64,000 nucleotides of DNA from Telluria mixta (GTDB lineage Bacteria; Pseudomonadota; Gammaproteobacteria; Burkholderiales; Burkholderiaceae_D). The stretch's first letter is position 1, and each line of letters starts with the position of its first letter. The stretch is from assembly GCF_029223865.1 (NCBI RefSeq), contig NZ_CP119520.1:5022001-5086000 (forward strand). Reading direction: 5' to 3'. The notes beneath the pieces were generated by a model that was given only the letters and a program-made list of their open reading frames with translations, ran no database searches and was not told the DNA's origin. Below are positions 9,733-18,846 of this stretch, piece after piece. The translations under genes and the position numbers were made by a program.

Positions 9733-9916
9733 AGTGTGGTACGGCCTTGTTGTGGACATGCAGTCATTTGCTTGCTATCTCTGTTGAACAATGGGATCTC
9801 GTCGTCCTCATTGAACCGAAGGACCTCGAAATCGAACGTGGTCTTGCGTGCGTCGCGCGCCTCGGCGGCAGTTGCTGTCTTTGTTGCCTGGAATGCAAAC
9901 AGAATAAAAAACTCAC

Positions 9917-10948
9917 CTACGCTGCACCCAGAAAGCGCCAGACGGTCAATCCATAGGGCGACTTCAGATCCTGCATGGTCGCTCCCTCTGTATAGACCGC
10001 ATCGTGGACGGGCACTCCAATCGATTGCCAGCGTCCTCCGATAGGGCAAGTTTCGCCAGCCTTCGCGCGAATTTCAGCGGTTTCCGTAGGCGAGGCTTGT
10101 GTCACACTTGCTGCCGTCGCGTTCCTGCGATGTTCAACGAGGTCGCGTGGGTAGAAAGGCAGGTCCCGATACGATTGGTCGTCGACATTCAAAGCAATCG
10201 TGATTGCCGCCGCTTCCCATGCCCAATAGCCCATGAACGATGGGGCGCCGGTGTGAGCGTCGTAGTAGGGTTCGCGACGGCTCGCTTCGTACCAGTCCAG
10301 CAGATACGCCTTGGTCAGTCCGGGGCGGTCGGATAGTTGCGCGTCGAAGATCGGCAACGCCTTGTAGTACGGTAAATGACGCATGCATTCATCGGGTAAA
10401 GGCGAGGGGCGCTGGGTGTAACACGATGCAATTCGTTCGAGCAGACCGTCGCGCACCGGATTGTTATAGTCGAGAATTTCCATGATCCGGGGGATCAATT
10501 TCGTATGCCCGAGCAAAACGGAAAAGCAGAGCAGCCGGTTTGCTATCTGAAATTCGACATCCTGCAGATGGATGACAGGCGAGTTGAGTCGCATTCCTTC
10601 GTAAGTTCGATTGAATGCTTGGATATATAAAGCGAACTCCTCGAAATACTCGACGACGTGCGGGAAAAATCCCTGTAACTCCGTTATGTGCGCGCCAGCC
10701 GAATAGCTGAGCGTCAACAGGTCGATCGCGTAGTCGCAACGTCCCTCGGTAAGGCGCACCAACGCAGCCTCGTCCTTGCCCGAGAGCCAGTCTGGATCGT
10801 TCAGTTTTTTTTGGGCATTGGGAACGCGCCTGGAGATGTCTTCGGCCTCATCGCTGTATTTGGCGTAGTCGAGTAAAGGCTCGCGCTTCGCTTTTGCAAA
10901 TTCGGATTTCGCGACGATATGAATCATGTCAATATCTAGACCTTTCAT
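9917..10948 (-). CDS. PoNi-type (DUF1910/DUF1911) immunity protein
   Basis: This 343-residue soluble, mostly helical protein has no export signal. Features typical of DUF1910/DUF1911 proteins are visible: CDYAIDLLTLSYSAG near the middle and WYEASRREPYYDAHTG followed by GYWAWEAAAITIALNVDD. Members studied as PoNi neutralise PoNe-type PD-(D/E)XK DNase toxins in the cytoplasm. After the DUF1911 part a tail GETCPIGGRWQS...TEGATMQ...YGLTVWRF resembles the tail of the immunity-like protein at 3141-4244. No PoNe toxin is encoded next to it, so it looks like an orphan immunity gene between two exported paralogues. Confidence 0.75.
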   Translation of the reverse strand: MKGLDIDMIHIVAKSEFAKAKREPLLDYAKYSDEAEDISRRVPNAQKKLNDPDWLSGKDEAALVRLTEGRCDYAIDLLTLSYSAGAHITELQGFFPHVVEYFEEFALYIQAFNRTYEGMRLNSPVIHLQDVEFQIANRLLCFSVLLGHTKLIPRIMEILDYNNPVRDGLLERIASCYTQRPSPLPDECMRHLPYYKALPIFDAQLSDRPGLTKAYLLDWYEASRREPYYDAHTGAPSFMGYWAWEAAAITIALNVDDQSYRDLPFYPRDLVEHRRNATAASVTQASPTETAEIRAKAGETCPIGGRWQSIGVPVHDAVYTEGATMQDLKSPYGLTVWRFLGAA

Positions 10949-10968
10949 TATTATTTACAAAGCTAGTT

Positions 10969-11904
10969 CTATTGCTCCAAGGTTGTCGCAAGCGCTCCCT
11001 TGGCAGTTTTCATATCGCTGGTGGCGCCCAAGTGGTTAATTTTCTCGGACAACGTCTTCTCAGCCTTGACATCTCCCTGTGGAGCAGCCGACATTATTCC
11101 GACTAATTGTTTTTTGGGCCCGACTTTGAAGATCTCGAGGTAATAGGTGATGGCGGATCGCATAAGGCGACTGGAGGCCAGGACGCCAACACATTTTTCA
11201 TCGTGTGCGTATTCTGCAGTATTGGCAACCAAGGGCTTTCCTCCGGTTTCCAGAGCTAAATGGCATTGGCTGTTCTTTTTATCTTCGAACACTGCGAACG
11301 ATGAGTTGGCATCGGCGATGAAGTCGCGTTGCTCCATCTTCCACTGAGGGAATGCCTTTGCTAGATAAGCCAAACGCGCTGCCCTTATGCCGTCCAGTTT
11401 CTTGGCAGGTGTCGGCATGGCTTCTGCAATCGTCGTTTCGATATTTGGAACAGCATCGGTGAGCTCTTGATCAACAACGAAGCCTCGTTCCTGATCTCGA
11501 TACAAGTAATGGAAGTTGCGATAGTTTTCGTTGCGTGTTTCGCGCGCAATATACTCTACTGATACGTAATCCCGGTTCTGGAGCCTGAAGGGAACAATAG
11601 TCGTGATATTTATGCATTGTGGAAAACCGGCGCCAGGCTCGGAGCTTAATAGCTCGACAAAATCTGGATGCTGTTTCCCTGGAGCGTTAACAAATAGGCC
11701 GCAGCTTTGAACCGTGTTTCCCTTTTCATAATAGATTGCTGGAATAATCTCGGAACTCAACGCCGACGCAATGGGCTTTACGTCGGAAATTTTGGCGCCG
11801 CGCTGTGCAATCAGCTTGGCCGCATCATCCAGAGTTGCCGCGTGCGACTCGGAAACACTAATGACGATAGCCAGCGGCATCGCGAGTGATAATACGGTTT
11901 TCAC
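10969..11904 (-). CDS. exported protein, paralogue of 8800-9732
   Basis: This 311-residue protein starts with GTG at 11904, one base after the stop (TAA) of the short frame upstream, and the AAGGGG of that frame serves as ribosome-binding site. The signal peptide is TVLSLAMPLAIVISVSESHA. Motifs shared with its paralogue include SCGLFVNAP, RDYVSVEYIARETRN, FPQWKMEQRDFIADANSSFA and CVGVLASSRLM. The function is unknown. Its coding region is visibly more AT-rich than the paralogue, so the pair is not a very recent duplication. Confidence 0.65.
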   Translation of the reverse strand: MKTVLSLAMPLAIVISVSESHAATLDDAAKLIAQRGAKISDVKPIASALSSEIIPAIYYEKGNTVQSCGLFVNAPGKQHPDFVELLSSEPGAGFPQCINITTIVPFRLQNRDYVSVEYIARETRNENYRNFHYLYRDQERGFVVDQELTDAVPNIETTIAEAMPTPAKKLDGIRAARLAYLAKAFPQWKMEQRDFIADANSSFAVFEDKKNSQCHLALETGGKPLVANTAEYAHDEKCVGVLASSRLMRSAITYYLEIFKVGPKKQLVGIMSAAPQGDVKAEKTLSEKINHLGATSDMKTAKGALATTLEQ

Positions 11905-11905
11905 T

Positions 11906-12103
11906 TTACCCCTTTTTCGGTCGTTTTAACCATTTTTTCGACAGGTTTGACGCCGAAACGCCCCGTTTTGCTGGATGCTTCTCGTGCAGTTCAAGAAACC
12001 TCCGATATCCAGCCTTGCTGCCTTCGGGATCTGTCACTAATCTTGGCTCTTTGTATTTTGCGTCATGCGAATGCCATCGCCAGCGAAAATACGTTTCCGC
12101 ATC
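11906..12103 (-). other. short basic reading frame, possibly a frameshifted 66-residue gene
   Basis: This open frame of 65 codons has no in-frame start after the preceding TGA, yet its translation looks protein-like (YFRWRWHSHDAKYKEPR, then GYRRFLELHEKHP and a Lys-rich end). An ATG in the neighbouring frame (12100-12102) is preceded by a weak AGG box. One extra base in the AAA at about 12094-12096 (minus-strand sense) would join that ATG to this frame. Its stop overlaps the ribosome-binding site of the next gene, which suggests coupled translation. It is either a small real gene with a one-base defect or the tail of a lost effector. Confidence 0.4.
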
Positions 12104-12300
12104 TCACTGCCTACAGGCAAGTACGATCTGTGGAATAATGAATAGGAATTTGCGGTATAGCAAGCTAGTCATGTATGTGATCATAATCTCTGTCGTTAGT
12201 GGCCAGGGCTCGATGACCATCGTTTATCGCAATTTCCAACGATCGTATACGTCGTCGAGCCGTTTCGTCGGCCACTCGGTCATTCGAATATTGACTATGA

Positions 12301-13221
12301 TCAATAGCAGTCGGCGATGCATACGAGTTTTTCTCGGTTCTTGGCGATCTGCGCTTTCGTGATCGGATTGCTGTCGATTTTCATTACGACATCGTCTGGA
12401 ATGCGATACATCAGCGGTTGCACCGGGTCGATATGACGGGCAAAGGCGACTTCGCCATTGCCGAACCATTCTTCACTGTCATCTTTTCGCTTGTACTGTT
12501 CGGCAGGCTCTTCATGCATCCTCTTAATTCCAGGCCAATCGGATCCGGAGTTGACAGCGGTCATGCAACTGTTACGAGTTCTCCCTGGGCACATTGCATT
12601 TAATTCCGTATTATAAAAATTAAGGAATAGCCAAGTTGCGTCTTTGCGCCGTTTCGGATCTTCGGGGGCAAGATAGACCGCGTCACCTGCTAGAAATACA
12701 CGGTCTCCTGTTGGTTTGTGGGTTTTAGGGCTGATTGCCCTGCCTTCTTTGTCGAAGAGAACATAAAAAAAGATGTTCGAATATGCTGCAGGCGCAATCA
12801 GATATGGATTTTTCGGTACAATCCTTTCAAGCATGACTGCCTCCTCGCCGCCCGTGCTGGTTGATGCTATATACAACCAGTAACGGAAAGGCCAAGTGCT
12901 AACAGGCTTATGTTCCTCTGCCGTCATAAATTCGCTGTTTTTTATCCAGCCGGTAGTGCCGCTGACTTTGCAATGGGTCCAATCATCCGTAGTTTTCTTA
13001 ATGCACGGATCGACAGCGCCACTCTGGTTTATTACCGGTTTATCTTTGAGTGTGACAGCTGGCGTTGAATCGCCTTTGTTACGGTAAATATTAAGGATAC
13101 CGTTTGCGGGGAAGATTGCCTTGTCCAGGTCCCATCCGAAGTTGGTATAGGATTTGCCATCAATGGACTCTCCCGCAAAGACGCTTTGTGAAAAAAGCAA
13201 AAGCAGGAAAAGCAGGCGCAT
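12301..13221 (-). CDS. periplasmic immunity candidate for the peptidoglycan-hydrolase effector
   Basis: This 306-residue protein starts at ATG 13221. The signal peptide is MRLLFLLLLFSQSVFA, then GES. The mature protein has several Cys (DPCIKK, HCKV, MCPGRTRNSCM, VCIADC), suggesting disulfides. It begins 4 bases after the stop of the hydrolase effector gene, the usual effector-immunity order, and its predicted periplasmic location fits an effector that attacks cell wall. No family is recognised, so immunity is an inference from place and export signal. Confidence 0.65.
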   Translation of the reverse strand: MRLLFLLLLFSQSVFAGESIDGKSYTNFGWDLDKAIFPANGILNIYRNKGDSTPAVTLKDKPVINQSGAVDPCIKKTTDDWTHCKVSGTTGWIKNSEFMTAEEHKPVSTWPFRYWLYIASTSTGGEEAVMLERIVPKNPYLIAPAAYSNIFFYVLFDKEGRAISPKTHKPTGDRVFLAGDAVYLAPEDPKRRKDATWLFLNFYNTELNAMCPGRTRNSCMTAVNSGSDWPGIKRMHEEPAEQYKRKDDSEEWFGNGEVAFARHIDPVQPLMYRIPDDVVMKIDSNPITKAQIAKNREKLVCIADCY

Positions 13222-13225
13222 GATT

Positions 13226-15352
13226 TTAGTAGCCAAGTTCAGTGTCCCTCACGGTGATATGCAGGTGGTTTCGGTGCAATACTTCATTGCCTGTGATCAT
13301 GTAATTAGGCGTAGCCGGATTATTGTCACGCGTGTTTATATCCATTTCCCACGGATCGAACGTCTGCTTGACATCGTTATTTTCTCGCAATTTTTTGATA
13401 AATTCACGAATGGGAGTCTTGTCATTTTTATGTATCGCTGCCGCAGCGGCATCCCGTTTGCTCGCCTCCTGCTCCGCTAGTTTCTTCAACTCCATTTTCT
13501 CGTCGTCTGTCGGCGTCTTTTTCTGTTGAAGGCGCTTTTTCTGTGTCATCAGGTTCATGTAGTCTGTATCGGCGCCGGAAGGACTGCGGTTGAGCGTCAA
13601 GTCATGATCATCTACGACAATACGTTTCACATCCAGCCCGACGCCAACGCGGTGCAGTACCGAGCCTAGCATCGGCCGCCAGCCCGATGCTATCTCGAGT
13701 TCGGACGCGTCCAGTTCAAAAGCTGCCTTTAAGAAAGCTTTATAAGTCTGAGGGTGTACTCGAGGAATAATTTCGGCTTTGGCCACCGTGAGGCCCGTAA
13801 TCATGGGGATCGTATCTCTGCAATTCTGGAATGCATCGGATTTCCAGATAATTTTCATGCTCTTCTTATTTGGTTTTGTAACGTTCAGAGATATAACGCT
13901 GCCATTGACAGTGGCATCTCCGTCAAAGATTTTCTGAAGCGCTGCTCCGATTTCCTGAGGTTCTCCATCGCATTCTGTATTCGCCTCTTCCGGCGTGAAT
14001 TTGTGGCTGAACTTTAACCACGTGGTCCCGAACAGGCTTGCGGTATACGTTTTTTTTGTTCCTGAGACGATTGGTTTTGACGGCACCTCATCGGAGACAT
14101 CATAGTCTTTTGTTTTGATCTCGGAAATCCTCACCACGACGTCAGTCAAACCTTCGTTTGCCCGTACACGGTACAGGGGCGCGCTGCGATATTGTGGTTT
14201 CGCATCGTTGCCAAGGTAGAGCGCAACCTCCTTCCCGAATGGCACCTTTTCTCGTATTTTGCTGTTGCTCATTAGTGAAATGCGCTGCCCGTTTCTGAGC
14301 GGCTTCCCTTGATCGCCTGACATCTCCGCGACGAAGTACGGCAATTTATTCAGGCGGTCCTTGGAGCCCCGGGAAGTATCGAATTCCCATGTAACATATA
14401 CGCCAGGCTCTTTTACAACCTCTTGGATATGGTTGTCGGACTTTTTTTGCGTTCCAGATGCTTGAATCGCACCAGCTTGCTTTACAGTTGATAAGGGCGG
14501 TTGTGGCGACGGGACGGCATCGGTTTTTTTCGCTGGCTCGGCAGGAATGTCCCCCTGACGTGGCGGCTCGTCATGCACCTTGTCCTCAGCGGGGGCTGCT
14601 TGACTGAACGCTTGGCTATACCATGGCTTGGTTTTAAGTTCTGCAGCGATGACCGTTTTCGCGGCGGCGCCGGCAGGTTTACTTGACTGTTTCTTCAGAG
14701 ATTGCCCTGGGTCGGGACGGGGTAAATGCAGTTGTACGGATGTACGTGTGTCGCTCAGGGCAACAGCTGTCATGCCCTGGTTGTTGGTCTGCCCCTCGAT
14801 TTTTTTTTGCTCGCCGTTGCTCGTAAAAAAGGAAATTAAATAACGCAGGCCGCTTAGTGGTTTGCCATCAACTCCTTGTACCTGGAATTGCCGGGCGTGG
14901 GGGATCGGCTCGATCTTTCCTTCTTTCCATCCCTCGACCTGACCGATCGCCGACATGAATTTGCCCAACTCTTCCTTGGTAAGAGATCCCACGGTCCTCT
15001 CGGCATCGAGACCGCTCAACTTCTTGACAGTGGCTGTATAGTGTTCCGGATTGTTGTTATCGGTGGAGGGCGCGTATTTTTTAAAAACCTCGTTCAGTTT
15101 TTTTTCGGAGTAAAAATGCTTCAGTGAATACTCTAAAGCCGCAAGTCCGTCTTCACGATTGGCGAATGCTGCGAATTTGCCGCCCCTTCCAATCGACAGT
15201 CCGCTTTTTTCGGCAGCGACGAGATTGCCAGGATTGTTATTGCGCCACGCCCGGGTGCCTCCCGAGTGCAGGAATTCTGCGCCATCCGAAGTCACGTAAA
15301 TGACGCTGTTCTGCTCCCCGTCACGCGCCTGGATGTATTTTTTGTCCGTCAT
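13226..15352 (-). CDS. two-domain peptidoglycan hydrolase T6SS effector
   Basis: This 708-residue protein lacks a signal peptide, as expected for T6SS cargo. Residues about 34-44 read RAWRNNNPGNL, the signature of phage-type P5-like muralytic domains; the domain runs to about 150. Residues about 155-212 form a transthyretin-like module (GVDGKPLSGLRYLISF, then IEGQTNNQGMTAV). A Pro/Lys-rich linker follows to about 320. The C-terminal 150 residues look like an M15/VanY peptidase, with SGWRP, LHRVGVGLDV and a final NHLHIT as probable zinc-site motifs. It would cut both glycan and peptide bonds in the target periplasm. The start overlaps the upstream stop (ATGA). Confidence 0.75.
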   Translation of the reverse strand: MTDKKYIQARDGEQNSVIYVTSDGAEFLHSGGTRAWRNNNPGNLVAAEKSGLSIGRGGKFAAFANREDGLAALEYSLKHFYSEKKLNEVFKKYAPSTDNNNPEHYTATVKKLSGLDAERTVGSLTKEELGKFMSAIGQVEGWKEGKIEPIPHARQFQVQGVDGKPLSGLRYLISFFTSNGEQKKIEGQTNNQGMTAVALSDTRTSVQLHLPRPDPGQSLKKQSSKPAGAAAKTVIAAELKTKPWYSQAFSQAAPAEDKVHDEPPRQGDIPAEPAKKTDAVPSPQPPLSTVKQAGAIQASGTQKKSDNHIQEVVKEPGVYVTWEFDTSRGSKDRLNKLPYFVAEMSGDQGKPLRNGQRISLMSNSKIREKVPFGKEVALYLGNDAKPQYRSAPLYRVRANEGLTDVVVRISEIKTKDYDVSDEVPSKPIVSGTKKTYTASLFGTTWLKFSHKFTPEEANTECDGEPQEIGAALQKIFDGDATVNGSVISLNVTKPNKKSMKIIWKSDAFQNCRDTIPMITGLTVAKAEIIPRVHPQTYKAFLKAAFELDASELEIASGWRPMLGSVLHRVGVGLDVKRIVVDDHDLTLNRSPSGADTDYMNLMTQKKRLQQKKTPTDDEKMELKKLAEQEASKRDAAAAAIHKNDKTPIREFIKKLRENNDVKQTFDPWEMDINTRDNNPATPNYMITGNEVLHRNHLHITVRDTELGY

Positions 15353-15888
15353 TTCCCGGCCTCTCTGCCATCTGGAGAAGCTTCAGTTTCAATGGCACGA
15401 TTGACGTCGCAGTATGCTCCTTTGGATCCGTAAGCCCTACGCTCCTTGAAATATTGTGCAGGTGTGCCAGGTGCACCTTCAACGTTCTCAGTCAACTCGA
15501 ATACGACGAAGCGTACCGTGTGCTTATCGGCCCATTCGCCTTTTCTCGACGCGTACACGATCCGCAGAATATGTCCATCGCGGAAAACACGGGTTCCCGA
15601 GACTGCACAGTCGGCGCCAGAACGCATTGTCAGAGACGGCTGATAGTCTCCATTGATCTCAAAGGGGATCGCTTCAGCCGGCCCGCGCGGGTTTCTCTTC
15701 AGAAAACTGATCGTTTCCACTGCGTGGGCATTGTTCAGGTCAATAATTGTGCGCAGCGCCACGATCTCGCCGCCAACAAGTTTGATGGGCGTCAGGTCCC
15801 CACGCAATGCAACTGTCTGTGTCTGGGCTACCGCCGAGCTGGCGGCCAGCGTCAGGACACTAGCACTCGCTATGGCTCGCATCTTCAT
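15349..15888 (-). CDS. exported small protein upstream of the hydrolase effector
   Basis: This 179-residue protein starts at ATG 15888, preceded by an excellent AGAGGAAA ribosome-binding site inside the end of vgrG2. The signal peptide is MRAIASASVLTLAASSAVAQ. The mature part is a beta-rich domain with two cysteines (GADCAVSG and GAYCDVN) that could pair. It overlaps vgrG2 by 29 bases at its start and the effector gene by 4 bases at its end, so it is translated with both. It may be a second immunity protein or an accessory for the effector. No family is recognised. Confidence 0.6.
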   Translation of the reverse strand: MKMRAIASASVLTLAASSAVAQTQTVALRGDLTPIKLVGGEIVALRTIIDLNNAHAVETISFLKRNPRGPAEAIPFEINGDYQPSLTMRSGADCAVSGTRVFRDGHILRIVYASRKGEWADKHTVRFVVFELTENVEGAPGTPAQYFKERRAYGSKGAYCDVNRAIETEASPDGREAGK

Positions 15889-18820
15889 CGCTTTCCTCTT
15901 CACAAATCCACTGCAAATCACGGTCGAATATTATGTAAGTCGCTTCAGGGTTTTCAGTGTCGACGTGGGCTGTCATGCCATCTGCGTCCGTAACGCCTCT
16001 GATTTCTTGTTGATCTGCCACGTATATCGTGTAGGCCTGATTGGCCATTGGCATACCGAAGGTGTCCTTGAGCTTAAAACGTTGGCCGAACTGATGGTTT
16101 GGATTCGGCATGGTCGGAAGATCGAACTGCGCGCTTGTCGGACCTGTGAATTCCTTCATGCTCGCCTTGAACTCGATCTTCCCGGGCCCATGCACTTCGA
16201 TGTTCCCGCCTGAAAGCCGAATGTACGCGCCCTGAGCCGTCAACAGCACATGTTCTCTGGCCGCCACACTTACGTTCTTCGCGATGCTTGCCACCGTGAC
16301 CGTCTTGTCGGCCGTCAGCCGTGTCGGACCGCTTTGGCTTTGCGTACTGACTTTGCCGCTTGCCGCATGCATGCGGATGCCCGTTTCCTGGTTCGGTTTG
16401 TTATCGCTCGTAGCCTTACCGTACGTGAACAGCCTAATACCTGCCCTGACCGCGTGAATCATGTTGCCTTGCGAGGCAAAGCCGATGTCCTGGCCCGCCG
16501 TGATGCTGACAGTCGCGCCTGAGGCAACGACGGTCGATGCCGGCGTGAGCGCCGCGATACCGGCAGGCGTGTAGAGTTGGAGTTGCGGTTCGCCGTACGC
16601 GGTCACATCTCCGGCGGGGGACGTCGCGGTCAATGTATCGCCGGCGTTGGCAAGCGCTTCGACTCCCGCCAACTTGTCGGGAGCGGTGTCCCCGGGCAGC
16701 TTGGCGTTGTGCTTGTTCGCCGTCTCGGCCAGGCTGTGTTGAAGTGTATGCGCTTGTTCGATCTGCGATGCGGCCTGTCCGGATTCGAGCGCATTCGTGT
16801 CGGCCGACGCGCGCTCCGTCGCAACCAGCATGCCACGCCCGGCCCGCACCGCGACCGCATACTCCGTCTTCAGCTCCGCCCCCAGCCCCACGGCCCCCAG
16901 CCGCTGGTTATCCGTCTGATGCACGAGATGCCCGAGATTCAGCTCCGCCGTCCCCCGATGCGCCTTCGCGTGCCGCTGCAGCGCCACGCGCGCCTGCCCC
17001 GGCGTGTCGTCGAACACGAGCTGGCTGTACGCCCCGGCGCCATTGCCGCTGGCCTGCATGGCCTGGCTTTTCAGGCCCGACAGCACGGCAGCGTGAGCGT
17101 GCGCGGCGGCCGCGCCGGGGAACCACGCGCCCGCGTTGCCGGTTGCCGCGCCGGGGCCGCCGACCACCGTGTTGTGCTGCGCGGCGTCCGCGCCCGCACC
17201 GTTGTAGACGGCGCCGATCACCACGGGCCGGTCGATGTTCCCGTCCAGGAAATCGATCAGCACTTCCTGGCCGACGCGGGGCAGGGCGTGGCTGCCCCAG
17301 TTGGCGCCCGCGACCGGCGCGAGCGGCGTCGCCACGCGCACCCAGGTGCCGGCGCCGTCGTCGGCCGGCGCGCCCGTGTGGCCGTCCGGTTCGGGATGAT
17401 CGAGGCGGCTGTGGCTCGCTTCGCCGCGCTGCCAGTGGAACTGTACCTTGATGCGGTGGTCGCGGTCCGTGTGGATCGCGCTGCCCGGCGGGCCGACGAC
17501 GATGGCCGTCTGCTGCCCTTGCACCGTCGGGCGCGGATGCAGCAGGCGACCGTGGCCATCCAGCTGGCTGTCGCGGTACGGCGTCGCAGCGGGGATCGCG
17601 TCGAAGCTGTTGCGGTACACGGAGCGTTCCGCGATGCGCTTGCCGCGCGCGTGCAGGCTTGCCGACAGTATCTCGTCATTGAGCGCGGCAACCGGATCGT
17701 GGCCCAGGTGGCGGACGAGCGTCGACGCGGTATCGGCATCCAGGTTGTTGTGCGCGAGGTGGCGCACGCGCACGAGCAGGAAGGGGGCGGCCGCGCTGTC
17801 CCAGGCGCCATGGTCCGCGAGGGTGAACGTCGTGCCCGGCGTGAAGGTGCGCACGGTGCCCGCGCCCACGTGGACGATCTTGCCCGCCTCCAGGGCCTGC
17901 AGCTGGCGCTCGGCGATGCGCGCGCCGTGCTCGCGGCTCGTGTACGCGTACACGCCGGGGATGTCGCGGCTGGCCAGTTCGATCGGGTCCCGTCCGGCCG
18001 CGCCGACGTCCCGTGCCTGGCGCGCGCGATAGTCCCAGCTGCGCAGTTCGATGGCGTTCGTGGCGACGCGCGTCTCGGTGCGCCAGCGGTCGATGCTGTC
18101 TTCGCGCATCACGGCGCCGGACTGCGTAAAGCGCACCACGGCCTGCGTGTTCGACTTGAACGCGTCGTTGCTGTCGGCGATGACGAGCGTGTGCGCCCCG
18201 AGCGTCGCGCCGTCCGGATCGCCTGCGTGCTCGAAGAAGGCGAACAGGCCTTCCTCGCTCATCAGGCGCCGCACGAACGCGAGATCGCTTTCCTGGTACT
18301 GCGTCGTCAGGCTGCGCAGCGGGTACAGCGACCGGTCGACCTGGAAGCGCCAGGCCGGCGCCAGCCTGCCCTTGCCGTCGTACGCGGAAAACACGGTGTC
18401 GATGATGTCGACGATCGTCTTGTCCTGGAAGATGCGGCTGTCGCGGCCCAGCGCGAGGAATGCCGTCCAGGGTTCGATCGTCAGCGTGTACCGGGCCAGG
18501 CCGCCATTCGCGCCCGTCATCTCGGCTGCCGTCACGTGGCCGTGGAAAGGACGCACGCCCTGGAACGGCCCGGCCAGCAGCTCGAGCAGCACGGGCTGGC
18601 CCAGCAGCGATTTGAGCGCCAGCCCCGCATCCGTCGACAGGGCGGACACACGCAGCCGGTAGCCCGTCGCGATGGCTTCCTCGCCATGCAGCGATTCGGC
18701 CAGCAGGACGTCGCCGCCCAGCGGCGTATGCAGGCGCAGCACGCGGCTCGACTGGGTGAAGCGCGCCACGAGCGCCCGGATCGCCTGGGCCGTCAGTGGA
18801 AGAGAGGGTGTCGTCAGCAT
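15860..18820 (-). CDS. vgrG: VgrG2 T6SS spike protein
   Basis: This 986-residue protein starts at ATG 18820; the longer open frame upstream is out of frame with tagF and is not real. The domains in order are a gp27-like N-terminus (RDSRIFQDKTIVDIIDTVF, TTQYQESDLAFVRRLMSEEG), an OB-fold (GTWVRVATPL, GSHALPRVGQEVLIDFLDG), a DUF2345 beta-helix, and a transthyretin-like tail (KDTFGMPMANQAYTIYV, then GVTDADGMTAHV) ending in a Glu-rich stretch. It lies 3' of tagF and 5' of the peptidoglycan-hydrolase effector, the cargo it most likely carries. Confidence 0.92.
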   Translation of the reverse strand: MLTTPSLPLTAQAIRALVARFTQSSRVLRLHTPLGGDVLLAESLHGEEAIATGYRLRVSALSTDAGLALKSLLGQPVLLELLAGPFQGVRPFHGHVTAAEMTGANGGLARYTLTIEPWTAFLALGRDSRIFQDKTIVDIIDTVFSAYDGKGRLAPAWRFQVDRSLYPLRSLTTQYQESDLAFVRRLMSEEGLFAFFEHAGDPDGATLGAHTLVIADSNDAFKSNTQAVVRFTQSGAVMREDSIDRWRTETRVATNAIELRSWDYRARQARDVGAAGRDPIELASRDIPGVYAYTSREHGARIAERQLQALEAGKIVHVGAGTVRTFTPGTTFTLADHGAWDSAAAPFLLVRVRHLAHNNLDADTASTLVRHLGHDPVAALNDEILSASLHARGKRIAERSVYRNSFDAIPAATPYRDSQLDGHGRLLHPRPTVQGQQTAIVVGPPGSAIHTDRDHRIKVQFHWQRGEASHSRLDHPEPDGHTGAPADDGAGTWVRVATPLAPVAGANWGSHALPRVGQEVLIDFLDGNIDRPVVIGAVYNGAGADAAQHNTVVGGPGAATGNAGAWFPGAAAAHAHAAVLSGLKSQAMQASGNGAGAYSQLVFDDTPGQARVALQRHAKAHRGTAELNLGHLVHQTDNQRLGAVGLGAELKTEYAVAVRAGRGMLVATERASADTNALESGQAASQIEQAHTLQHSLAETANKHNAKLPGDTAPDKLAGVEALANAGDTLTATSPAGDVTAYGEPQLQLYTPAGIAALTPASTVVASGATVSITAGQDIGFASQGNMIHAVRAGIRLFTYGKATSDNKPNQETGIRMHAASGKVSTQSQSGPTRLTADKTVTVASIAKNVSVAAREHVLLTAQGAYIRLSGGNIEVHGPGKIEFKASMKEFTGPTSAQFDLPTMPNPNHQFGQRFKLKDTFGMPMANQAYTIYVADQQEIRGVTDADGMTAHVDTENPEATYIIFDRDLQWICEEESDEDASHSEC

Positions 18821-18846
18821 ACGCGGGGTTCTCGTTGTCGCATGGT

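Noticed and set aside
9729-10049. A 106-codon minus-strand frame spanning the PoNi end
   Set aside because: Half of it overlaps the PoNi gene in another frame, and the only start near the free part is GTA, which is not a start codon.
11886-12362. Plus-strand frame in the spacer between exported genes
   Set aside because: No ribosome-binding site, and the opposite strand is more protein-like.
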